The notes below the pieces were generated by a model. The model made no database searches and was not told the DNA's origin. It was given only the letters and a program-made list of their open reading frames with translations. From positions 1 to 64,000 of the forward strand of contig NZ_SJPO01000018.1 of the NCBI RefSeq assembly GCF_007859935.1: a stretch of DNA of 64,000 bases, read 5' to 3'. This DNA is from Posidoniimonas polymericola. Lineage in GTDB: Bacteria > Planctomycetota > Planctomycetia > Pirellulales > Lacipirellulaceae. Shown here piece after piece: positions 27,162 to 34,347 of this stretch (within the stretch, counting starts at the first letter, position 1; each line of letters begins with the position of its first letter). A program made the position numbers and the translations under genes.

Positions 27162-29117
27162 ATGCACCGTCTCCTCGTGTTGTCCTCGCTCACTTTCGGC
27201 CTGCTGGCCGCGCCCCTGCTCGCCCCGCAGGCGGCCCACGCCGCGCCCCGGCTGGTCGCCGACTTCACGCTGCCCGACCACCTCGGCAAGCCGTGGTCCC
27301 TGGCCGACCAGGCCGCCAGCGAGCTGGTGGTGGTCGCCTTCCTGGGGACCGAGTGCCCGCTCGCCAAGCTGTACGGGCCGCGGCTCCAGGCGCTGGCCGA
27401 CGAGTACGGCCCCCGCGGCGTGCGGTTCGTGGCGGTCGACTCCAACTCGCAGGACTCGCTCGCCGAGATCACCGCCTACGTCCGCCGGCACGAAGTCCAG
27501 TACCCGGTGCTCAAGGACCAGGCCAACCGCGTGGCCGACCAGTTTGGCGCGACGCGGACGCCCGAAGTGTTCGTGCTCGACCGCTCGCGGCGGGTCCGCT
27601 ACCAGGGCCGCGTCGACGACCAGTACGTCGTCGGCATCCAGCGCGATGAGCCAACCCGCGAGGACCTCCGCGCGGCGCTCGACGAGCTGCTGGCCGGCAA
27701 AGAAGTCTCGCAGCCAGCGACCAAGGCGCTCGGCTGCCTGATCGGCCGCACCCGCGAGACCAAAGAAGACAGCCAAGTGACCTACACGCGCGACATCGCG
27801 CCGATCTTCCAGCAGCGGTGCGTCGAGTGCCACCAGGAGGGCGAGATCGGCCCCTTCCCGCTGCTGACCTACGAGCAGGCGTCGGGCTGGGGCGACATGA
27901 TCACCGAGGTGATCCGCGAGCAACGCATGCCGCCCTGGCACGCCAACCCCGACTACGGCCACTTCGCCAACGACCGCAGCATGCCCGACGACGAGAAGCA
28001 GCTCGTCTACCAGTGGGTCGAGAACGGCTGCCCCGAAGGCGAGCCGTCCGAAGCGATTGAGCCGACCACCACGGCCGCCGGCTGGCCAACGGCCCGCGAG
28101 CCCGACGCCGTGACCGACATGGCCGACCAGCCGTTCACGATCCCCGCCGAAGGCGGCCCCTCGGGCGTGCCGTACCAGTACTTCACGCGCCCATCGGGTT
28201 ACGAAGAAGACCGCTGGGTCGAGGCCGCCGTTGTGCAGCCCGGCAACCGGCAGGTGGTGCACCACATTATCGTCTACGCCGACCCGCCCGGCGGCGAGGA
28301 CCGCCGCGGCTGGATCTTCCTCACCGCGTACGTGCCCGGCCTGCGGTTCGACCCGATGCCCACCGGCGCGGCCAAGCTGGTGCCGGCGGGGTCCAACTTT
28401 GTGTTCGAGATGCACTACACGCCGATCGGCTCCGAGCAGACCGACATGAGCCGCCTCGGCGTGCTGTTCGCCGAGCCCCAGCAGGTCAGCAGCGAGGTCG
28501 TGACCTGCGAGATCGGCAACATGCGGTTCGAGATCCCGCCCGGTGAGCCAGAGCATGTCGTGACCGCCAGCAGCCGGCCGCTCGACCGGGCCACGACGCT
28601 CTTGTCGCTCTCGCCGCACATGCACCTGCGGGGCAAGGCGTTCCGCTACGAGCTCGCCACGCCGGGCGGCGCCCGCGAGGTGCTGCTCGACGTGCCCGCC
28701 TACGACTTCAACTGGCAGACCCGCTACGTGCTCACGGAGCCGCGCGAGCTGCCGGCGGGGTCGGTGATCCACTGCCGCGCGGCGTTCGACAACTCGAAGC
28801 AGAACCTGGCCAACCCCGACCCGTCGGCCACGGTCCGCTGGGGCGACCAGTCGTGGGACGAGATGATGCTCGGCTACTTCGACGTGGTGCTGCCGCGCGA
28901 CGATGCTCGCCGCGCCGGCTCCAAGCCGGTGCACACCGGCCAGGACCTGGTCGGCATGTTCGACCTAGCCGACGCCGACCACAACGGCGGCCTGAGCGTC
29001 GAGGAGGCGACCGCCAACGAACGCCTCACCAAGCACTTCGCTTTGATCGACACCAGCGGCGACAAGCTGCTGCAGTTGGGGGAGATCCTGACGGCGGTGG
29101 CTCGGTATTTGAAGTAG
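27162..29117 (+). CDS. Secreted redoxin / cytochrome c / copper monooxygenase-like / EF-hand fusion
   Basis: The ATG at 27162 gives a signal peptide (MHRLLVLSSLTFGLLAAPLL..., cleavage near AHAAP, residue 28) and 651 residues. Domains in order: a thioredoxin-like AhpC/TSA domain (~31-160; GTECPLAKLYGP with Cys65), a single-heme cytochrome c motif CVECH at 220-224, a region resembling copper type II ascorbate-dependent monooxygenases with HH at 367-368 and HMH at 486-488 as likely copper ligands, and a C-terminal EF-hand pair (ADADHNGGLSVEE, IDTSGDKLLQLGE). This architecture recurs in planctomycetes. It is probably periplasmic and redox-active; the substrate is unknown. Upstream sequence in the same frame lacks a signal peptide, which supports this start. 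Confidence 0.85.
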   Translation: MHRLLVLSSLTFGLLAAPLLAPQAAHAAPRLVADFTLPDHLGKPWSLADQAASELVVVAFLGTECPLAKLYGPRLQALADEYGPRGVRFVAVDSNSQDSLAEITAYVRRHEVQYPVLKDQANRVADQFGATRTPEVFVLDRSRRVRYQGRVDDQYVVGIQRDEPTREDLRAALDELLAGKEVSQPATKALGCLIGRTRETKEDSQVTYTRDIAPIFQQRCVECHQEGEIGPFPLLTYEQASGWGDMITEVIREQRMPPWHANPDYGHFANDRSMPDDEKQLVYQWVENGCPEGEPSEAIEPTTTAAGWPTAREPDAVTDMADQPFTIPAEGGPSGVPYQYFTRPSGYEEDRWVEAAVVQPGNRQVVHHIIVYADPPGGEDRRGWIFLTAYVPGLRFDPMPTGAAKLVPAGSNFVFEMHYTPIGSEQTDMSRLGVLFAEPQQVSSEVVTCEIGNMRFEIPPGEPEHVVTASSRPLDRATTLLSLSPHMHLRGKAFRYELATPGGAREVLLDVPAYDFNWQTRYVLTEPRELPAGSVIHCRAAFDNSKQNLANPDPSATVRWGDQSWDEMMLGYFDVVLPRDDARRAGSKPVHTGQDLVGMFDLADADHNGGLSVEEATANERLTKHFALIDTSGDKLLQLGEILTAVARYLK

Positions 29118-29203
29118 CGGAGGCTAGATCCGAGCTGCCAGTGAAGCACGCCGACGTCGCGTGGTTAGTCGGTGGAGCCAAGGCGACGTCCGAAGAGGCG
29201 TTT

Positions 29204-30880
29204 CTATCTAATCGGCCGTTGCTGTCGATCATAGGATTTGAGCAGATCGTCTAAGTACTCTACGGGAACCGCCTGCCCGTAGGGTCTCGACGGCGCGGTG
29301 ATTCCGCCAGCATCGGCGGCCTGCATGAATACGTTTTCCACAACTACACCCAGAAGGTTGCCTCCAGCATCAATCAAACTTCCTCCACTCAAGCCACCGC
29401 CACTTTGGAAGCTGACTTGGATGAATCGGAGACGGTCACTGTAATTCACAGGAAGCGCTTCGACGATTCCGCTGTGTACCACCTGCGTAACATTGCGTTG
29501 GGGGATACTGGGAAACCCAATCGCCACTATCTCTTCACCGAGTTCCGGCAACCGAACTTGTGTCGGGATTCTCGCGAGCTTCGAAAGCGCATTGCAGCTT
29601 AATAGGGCGACATCAGGCGTATTCGCGTCTGCATCGAGCGGTGCGAGCACATTGGCAACGAACTCATTGCCATCGTGCTTGAGCCTCAGGTCGTCGTGTA
29701 CTGCACCACATTCTGTAAAGACGTTGTGGCGGGCTGTCGCAAAAGTGCCTTTTCCGATGTGGAAAGCAGTTCCGCAAGAAGGGTCGCCTTCTGGCGAAGT
29801 AAAGAGAAGGTGAAGCACACCTTCCGAGTATTTGCGAATCCAAGTCTGCCACTCAGCCCGGGAATTGTGCCGAGGGCTAGGGCGTGCGGTCGTGAGAGGT
29901 TTGACGTTAATGCTTGGTTGGCCTAGATCGTTGAATTCGCGTGAAAGGCGCCGCACGATAAAGTCATCTTTTCCTCGCACCATGCTTAGAAAGGCTATTC
30001 GCCCTCGTAGTACGCTCGAAAGTTCTGAGCCTCCACCTTCGTGGTACTTTTCTAGAAAATGTGCTTGCGCAGCGTCGTACCCGAATCTTCTCCAGGACGA
30101 TAGGGCTGCCTCTATCCCTCTGACGAATTTGCGGCTTACGTTTGGGAAAGCGTTGACTGTTAGCCCTGTCACTTCTTGCCGGCGCGTCGACGTTCTGAAC
30201 ACCATTTTCGAGTGATTCAGTCGGAAGTCGTTGCTGGTTATAAGTTCCACGAGCCGCTCGCCAGGTTGCGGCTGCTCGACATCGAGTTCTACTACTTCGT
30301 GCGGAAAGTATCGGTCGTTGCTGGAAAAGGTTAGGTCGTCTGCGTAGCGAGAGTAACGCAACCGATGTTGTCTTGACAGTCGTAGTAGGTCGTTGTCGAG
30401 TGACCTGCACGCGAGGTTGGAAAGATAAGGCGACATGACGCCTCCCTGGGGGAGTTTCCCGTCGTCGCAGCAACAGATTTGAGCAAGGACCTCCGAAGCG
30501 TCCTCGCCAAATGAGAAGGGAGGGTTCTTGAAAATCCCTTTCACGCGTCCTATGTGGATGCTGGGAAAGAAATCTTCCAGGTCGAATGATGCTGTTAGGC
30601 GTCTTCCACAGTGAACACGAGCATTAGTCACGATGCTTCTGTTCTTCACGAATCCATGGACGCACACCTTTGGAGTGTACTGGCCCTCCAGCCGTCGCAG
30701 GAGCGTAGACTGCAGCCACTTGAGTCGCTTGGGCGGCGCGAGGATTTTCCTATGGCCACCGGAGGCCTTAGGGATCTGGAATTCTGTGTAACGTCGCCGA
30801 TCGCAGTAGCCGTAGAGTATGGCGCATAGCCGGGCGTCACTGATCCCTAGGTAAGTTGCGACGTCTTGACGAGAATTCAT
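29204..30880 (-). CDS. Retron-type reverse transcriptase fused to a trypsin-like serine protease
   Basis: The 558-residue protein has two halves. Residues 1-~320 are a retron RT: the retron-specific NAxxH motif is NARVH (86-90), catalytic Asp lies in FDLEDFF (D100), QGG is at 145-147, YADD at 179-182 and the region-Y VTG motif at 237-239. Residues ~350-545 are a trypsin-like protease with TARHN (H385), DVALL (D423) and GLSGGSL (S498) forming a complete triad. Retron RTs use an adjacent ncRNA as template and primer to make a DNA-RNA hybrid, and known retrons with effectors act in anti-phage defence; the fused protease would be the effector. A matching ncRNA candidate lies 24 bases upstream. 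GC is about 52%, clearly below the neighbouring genes, suggesting horizontal acquisition. No ribosome-binding site is evident. Confidence 0.93.
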   Translation of the reverse strand: MNSRQDVATYLGISDARLCAILYGYCDRRRYTEFQIPKASGGHRKILAPPKRLKWLQSTLLRRLEGQYTPKVCVHGFVKNRSIVTNARVHCGRRLTASFDLEDFFPSIHIGRVKGIFKNPPFSFGEDASEVLAQICCCDDGKLPQGGVMSPYLSNLACRSLDNDLLRLSRQHRLRYSRYADDLTFSSNDRYFPHEVVELDVEQPQPGERLVELITSNDFRLNHSKMVFRTSTRRQEVTGLTVNAFPNVSRKFVRGIEAALSSWRRFGYDAAQAHFLEKYHEGGGSELSSVLRGRIAFLSMVRGKDDFIVRRLSREFNDLGQPSINVKPLTTARPSPRHNSRAEWQTWIRKYSEGVLHLLFTSPEGDPSCGTAFHIGKGTFATARHNVFTECGAVHDDLRLKHDGNEFVANVLAPLDADANTPDVALLSCNALSKLARIPTQVRLPELGEEIVAIGFPSIPQRNVTQVVHSGIVEALPVNYSDRLRFIQVSFQSGGGLSGGSLIDAGGNLLGVVVENVFMQAADAGGITAPSRPYGQAVPVEYLDDLLKSYDRQQRPIR

Positions 30881-30904
30881 GCAATTCTGGAGGCAAAGAA
30901 AAGT

Positions 30905-31052
30905 GCCCTACACTTGGTCCCCTTCCGCGATAGTGCGCCGATCGGACACACATGTAACGATGCTAATCGTCACGAGGTTGCAGTAGCGTGTGCTAGCAAC
31001 ATTGCTAGCGTTCCATCGCATACAGACGATGAAAACTCGACCAAGTGAGGGC
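30905..31052 (-). ncRNA. Putative retron msr-msd ncRNA
   Basis: Read on the minus strand, a1 (31052-31039, GCCCTCACTTGGTC) is complementary to a2 (30919-30905, GACCAAGTGTAGGGC) over 14 bp with one bulged base. Inside are four stem-loops in order: CATCG/CGATG (31014-31031), the near-perfect palindrome GCTAGCAA/TTGCTAGC (30992-31009), GTGACGAT-TAGC-ATCGTTAC (30954-30973, one G-U pair) and an imperfect CCGAT/ATCGCGG hairpin (30925-30945). A G directly after a1 (TCGAG) is a candidate branching nucleotide. Position just upstream of the RT, the a1/a2 end pairing and the short-hairpin interior match retron ncRNAs; the length of 148 nt is in the usual range. Exact msr/msd boundaries are inferred. Confidence 0.75.
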
Positions 31053-31059
31053 CCCAGTA

Positions 31060-31295
31060 GCCTATCATCTGCACTTCACGCGATCTATGGGGCCAGCCAA
31101 TAGCAATCGGTGCGCGCGGTCTTTGGCGAATCCGGCTCCACCTCGTTAGGCAGGTAGAAGCAGGCACTCGGCCATTTCCAATCGACTGGATTCTGCTAGA
31201 GTGCCCGGCGGATGGGATTTGTGTGCAGGCAGTCGAAACTGGACTCGATGGCTCTGTTGTCGCAAGAGGATGTTGCTGTCGAGCAGGAACCTCAT
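31060..31295 (-). pseudogene. Broken VapC-like PIN-domain toxin gene
   Basis: The ATG at 31295 overlaps the antitoxin stop as ATGA, the usual vapBC arrangement. The product begins MRFLLDSNILLR, the typical first strand and catalytic Asp of a PIN ribonuclease, but the frame then loses homology and stops after 49 codons (stop at 31146-31148). In another frame further on, RPRAPIAIGWPHRS resembles the later PIN segment (TRP...NGIGW). The remnant ends at the border of the retron ncRNA. Frameshift plus truncation is the simplest reading; the second fragment is a weak match. Confidence 0.5.
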
Positions 31296-31537
31296 TCACC
31301 GCGGCCTTCGTAGATCGACTCGCGGCTGTCGTCCATCGTTGTCTTCCGCTGGGGAAAGCTGTCGACCCAGCTCTTGAAGCCGGCCTGCCACTCCTCTTCG
31401 CTTAGCGAGGGGTCTTCCTGCGTATGCCGCTCAAACCCTTCACGCAGGGTCTGCGCGACAAACTGCTGGACATCGGCGCCGCTGGCGGCGAGCCGGTTGA
31501 GCTGGCTTTCGATGTCGGGGGGCAGTTGCATGTCCAT
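31292..31537 (-). CDS. Antitoxin-like small protein (VapB-type partner of the broken PIN gene)
   Basis: The ATG at 31537 is preferred because GAGGAA lies about nine bases before it; three upstream codons could also start. The 81-residue product (MDMQLPPDIESQLNRLAASG) looks like the small helical antitoxins that precede PIN toxins: an N-terminal segment with LPPDIESQLNRLA, then FVAQTLREGFERH, and a charged C-terminal tail (EEEWQAGFKSWVDSF) that could bind the toxin. Its ATGA overlap with a PIN start codon supports the role. Since the toxin gene is broken, it may be an orphan antitoxin, perhaps acting against other VapC copies. Confidence 0.65.
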   Translation of the reverse strand: MDMQLPPDIESQLNRLAASGADVQQFVAQTLREGFERHTQEDPSLSEEEWQAGFKSWVDSFPQRKTTMDDSRESIYEGRGE

Positions 31538-31918
31538 GGCATGGTTCCTCACTACGATCATGCGGCATGGTTGCCTGGAAGTCAATCAAACGATGTCTGG
31601 CCTTGGGAGGCCTCGCCGGGGGCTAACGCCCCGCGGCTGATGGCCTGCAGCGGGGGCTGGGGTTGCTGGGTGGCACGCCCTCAAAGGGCGTGGTGAATCA
31701 CCAGCGGGGCTACCACGCCCTTTCAGCGCGTGCCACCTGATGGCCGGCTCATGTGTGTGGGCACGCTTTCTTTGAGCGGCGGCGTTGCTTGTTGACGGCT
31801 CGGAGAGTGGTGCTACTTCGGTGCTTTTCAGTGGGAATGGGCCACCTAGTCGGCGAAAATTCGAATGTGGACAGAGGTGTCTATTCGCGATCGAACCGAC
31901 AACGACAGGGGGCCGACG
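31538..31918. other. 381-bp intergenic stretch with double-hairpin repeat
   Basis: The stretch marks the edge between the accessory island and the following chromosome. It contains one copy of the ~67-bp double-hairpin element (31669-31737) and a GC-rich palindromic run near 31605-31640. No gene is supported. Confidence 0.45.
31669..31737 (-). repeat. ~67-bp double-hairpin repeat, copy 1
   Basis: The element has two hairpins made of CACGCCC/GGGCGTG-type arms joined by a central GCTGGTGATTCACC block (read on the minus strand). Copies lie at 48801-48868 and 53451-53518 on the plus strand, all between genes. The hairpin arms vary but stay complementary in part, suggesting a selected structure. 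Confidence 0.75.
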
Positions 31919-32791
31919 ATGGCGCGACCACGGGTGCTGGATGAGGGGAAGCAGCGGGAGGTTTGTGCGCTGCTGACGGCGGGGATGACCATGGGCGAGG
32001 CGGCCGCGTATGTCGGCTGCTGCGAGAAGACGATCGGGCGGGAGCAGACCCGGGACGAGGGCTTTGACGAGCGGGTCCGCCGGGCGCGGATGGCGGCGCG
32101 GCTCGGGCCGCTGCAGGCCGTGCGGCAGGCGGCGGCCACGCACTGGCGGGCCGCGGCGTGGTTGGTCGACCGGCAGGACCGCCAGGAAGATCGCGAACGC
32201 CGGGCGCGGCGCGAGCAGGTTAAACGCAAGCAGCAGCTGGCCAAGTCGAAGCCGAAGCAGCCGGCGGAGCGGTGGAATCTCGAGCAGGAGATCCAGCAGA
32301 TTGCTTCCGCGCGACCCGCGGCCGGTGAGCGTTGTTCGATCAACAAGAGTCCTCGGCGTCAGCCGAGGGAGCAGCCCAGCACCGCCGCCCTGCCGCCGAC
32401 CACCAGAACCAAGCGGCCCTCACCGGTCGCCGCAGCGCTCCGCGAGATGGCGGGGCAGCTCGCCGCGTCGGCCAACCGGGAGTCGGCGCAGCGGACAAAA
32501 TCGGCGCCGCAGCGTGTGTCGGAAACCTCGGCAGAGCCTGCAGCAGTAGGGGGAAACACGAACGACGGCGATCCGGCCGGTGAGGGTTTTGTCCCCTCGC
32601 TTCGTATTCTTGGACAAAACGAAGAGGGGGCCGCGATGGAGGCTGGCGAGCTCGCGGGCACTGTACCCTCCGCGGAACCCCCGGCTGCCGCCGGGGGCTG
32701 CTCCTCAAGTTTGGCTATGAGTGATCGGGCGGACAAGCCGTGTCTCCGCTTTACCCCCACCCCGGCCCTCCCCCGGAGGGGGAGCGAGTGA
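31919..32791 (+). CDS. HTH protein of the MARPRVLDEGKQ family, with repeat-derived C-terminal part
   Basis: The ATG at 31919 follows a purine-rich AGGGGG seven bases upstream and gives MARPRVLDEGKQREVCALLT, the conserved start of a multi-copy planctomycete family. Residues ~5-95 contain a helix-turn-helix (GMTMGEAAAYVGCCEKTIGRE) and the conserved RLGPLQAVRQAAATHWRAAA block, resembling phage terminase small-subunit-type DNA binders. Beyond ~residue 110 the frame becomes Arg/Gln-rich, then crosses three copies of the GGACAAAA octamer and a GGAGGGGGAG palindrome. The C-terminal half therefore looks like translated repeat DNA, perhaps after an ancestral frameshift. Total length 290 residues. Role unknown, presumably DNA binding. 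Confidence 0.65.
   Translation: MARPRVLDEGKQREVCALLTAGMTMGEAAAYVGCCEKTIGREQTRDEGFDERVRRARMAARLGPLQAVRQAAATHWRAAAWLVDRQDRQEDRERRARREQVKRKQQLAKSKPKQPAERWNLEQEIQQIASARPAAGERCSINKSPRRQPREQPSTAALPPTTRTKRPSPVAAALREMAGQLAASANRESAQRTKSAPQRVSETSAEPAAVGGNTNDGDPAGEGFVPSLRILGQNEEGAAMEAGELAGTVPSAEPPAAAGGCSSSLAMSDRADKPCLRFTPTPALPRRGSE
32493..32619. repeat. GGACAAAA/TTTTGTCC cluster 3 (three copies)
   Basis: GGACAAAA at 32493-32500, TTTTGTCC at 32587-32594 and GGACAAAA at 32612-32619, all inside the 3' half of the HTH reading frame. The last two face each other with CCCCTCGCTTCG and CGAAGAGGGG beside them. Confidence 0.6.
32770..32786. repeat. CTCCCCC-GGA-GGGGGAG palindrome
   Basis: A 7-bp stem with a three-base loop at the end of the HTH frame. 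Coordinates are approximate within a few bases. Related C-run/G-run palindromes occur at 50767-50790 and 52240-52262, forming a further dispersed family. Confidence 0.5.
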
Positions 32792-32797
32792 AATTGC

Positions 32798-34042
32798 CTA
32801 GCGGAACAGGCTGAATGAGCCGCTGATGCTCCGCTTGGGGGCCTCGATCACGTGCGGGTGGATGTCGAAGGGGATCACCCGGGCGTTGGGGTCCTTCGGC
32901 GGGACGCGGGCGAACTTGGGGTTCAACCCGCTGGCGACCTGGCCGTGCTTCTGCTGGAACATCTGCTTGAACTGGCCCTCGACCTGCGAGACCTCGCTGG
33001 CGACCTGGTCCGGCAGGCGGACGCGCTGCAGCGGGTCGGACGGGGTGTTGTAGGCGGCTCCGAAGGCGCGGATCACCGGCATCATCGCGTCGGTCGGGTA
33101 CAGGCGGCCCTCGTCGTCGATTTTCGCGACCTCGTCGTACGAGCCGACCACGACGTAGCTCTCGTAGCGGTCGTGGAACTCGTAGGCCTCGATGTTCAGG
33201 CGGCGCATCTCCTCGGTCAGCAGGTGGGCGTTCTCGGCGGCCTCGACCAGCGGGTCGACGTCCGACCGCTTCTGGCTCCGCGTGTTGGCGAGCGAGGCGG
33301 TCTGCAGCTGGGCCTTGCCGGCGAACGTGGCGACCTTCACCGTGTAGCGGCCCTTCATATCGAGCAGGCTGTGCTTGACGCCCTTGTTCATGTCCGACAC
33401 GAACTTGTCGACCCCCTTGGGGACGAAGTACTCCTGCGGCAGCAGCGGGTTGCGGGTGATGAACGCGGTGCGCATCGGCCCGTGGGGCTCGGCGTTGCTC
33501 ACCTTCTGGATGATCTGTTCCTGGTGACGGCGGATGTAGGCGAGCGTCTGGAAGGTCGGCTTGTCGTCCTCGATCTTGAGGGCGTCGGGCTCGAACCGCT
33601 TGACGTTGTCGAGCATCCGCTGGGCCTCGGGGTCGTCGATGGCCGGGTAGTCGCCGACCAGCACGGCCCACTCGTGGACGGTGTCGCCGCCGCGGTACTT
33701 CATGTGCTTCTTGTTGCCGTACTTGTCGACCCCGCGGCCGACGTCGGTCGTGTCGAGCTCGAGCTTGAGGTCGTGCACGTAGGAGCTGGCGTTGAGCCGC
33801 TGACGCAGCTCGAGGGCGACCTGGTTGGCCTGCTGCTCGGCGCCGTCGCCGGTGAAGGTGGCGGCCATGATCAGCCACGGGCCGTGCGACTGCCTAAGCC
33901 CGTAGGACGCGCCCGGGTCGGCGGCGACGCGTTCCACCGGCACGAAGCGGCGGAAGATGTTCTGCGCGGCGGCGTCGGTGGGCGCAAGCGACGCCGCGAC
34001 GAGGGCGAGCGTGAGGGGCGGGGTGAGCATGCGGCCGAGCAT
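32798..34042 (-). CDS. Secreted protein of unknown function, conserved in planctomycetes
   Basis: The ATG at 34042 (MLGRMLTPPLTLALVAASLA, signal peptide ending near TDAAAQ) is chosen because CGGAGA lies about eight bases upstream; the open frame extends further but lacks these features. The mature part of about 390 residues has repeated mixed alpha/beta segments such as GPWLIMAATFTGDGAEQQAN, HEWAVLVGDYPAIDDPEAQR, RYTVKVATFAGKAQLQ and SYVVVGSYDEVAKIDD. These look like SPOR-type folds (K/VATF.G....A), so peptidoglycan binding is possible but unproven. It converges with the HTH gene, only six bases apart. Confidence 0.75.
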   Translation of the reverse strand: MLGRMLTPPLTLALVAASLAPTDAAAQNIFRRFVPVERVAADPGASYGLRQSHGPWLIMAATFTGDGAEQQANQVALELRQRLNASSYVHDLKLELDTTDVGRGVDKYGNKKHMKYRGGDTVHEWAVLVGDYPAIDDPEAQRMLDNVKRFEPDALKIEDDKPTFQTLAYIRRHQEQIIQKVSNAEPHGPMRTAFITRNPLLPQEYFVPKGVDKFVSDMNKGVKHSLLDMKGRYTVKVATFAGKAQLQTASLANTRSQKRSDVDPLVEAAENAHLLTEEMRRLNIEAYEFHDRYESYVVVGSYDEVAKIDDEGRLYPTDAMMPVIRAFGAAYNTPSDPLQRVRLPDQVASEVSQVEGQFKQMFQQKHGQVASGLNPKFARVPPKDPNARVIPFDIHPHVIEAPKRSISGSFSLFR

Positions 34043-34347
34043 GGGCGATCTCCGTTGTGCCGGGGCGGGCACTGGGTTGGTTTGGTCGAGGGCGTGTCGG
34101 TTGGTCAGGGGGCGGACGTTAGCGAAATGGGAAGAATCGAGCCAGACCGGCCGCGGGGCGTTTTTCAGCGCCCGAGGGCGGCCCCTGCGGTAAGATGGGG
34201 TAGGTGCGTCCGGCCCGTGCTGTTTAACGCTGCGGCCGCCCAGAATGAAGCGATTCCTGCTGCAAGAACCGGCGGCGTGGGGCGAATGCCCCCCAGAGCC
34301 TTGCCGCGTCACGATACACCCAGCCCTGCAACGACCACGACAAGATC
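34043..34347. other. 305-bp divergent intergenic region
   Basis: It lies between the secreted unknown (minus) and sppA (plus) and should hold both promoters. No repeat or clear promoter motif was recognised. Confidence 0.35.

Noticed and set aside
29204-30880. Group II intron or diversity-generating retroelement as identity of the RT
   Set aside because: No maturase or endonuclease domain, no variable-repeat/template-repeat pair nearby, and the NAxxH and VTG motifs point to retrons.
30970-31299. 109-codon minus-strand frame upstream of the RT
   Set aside because: It spans the PIN remnant in the wrong frame and runs into the retron ncRNA; no similarity was recognised.
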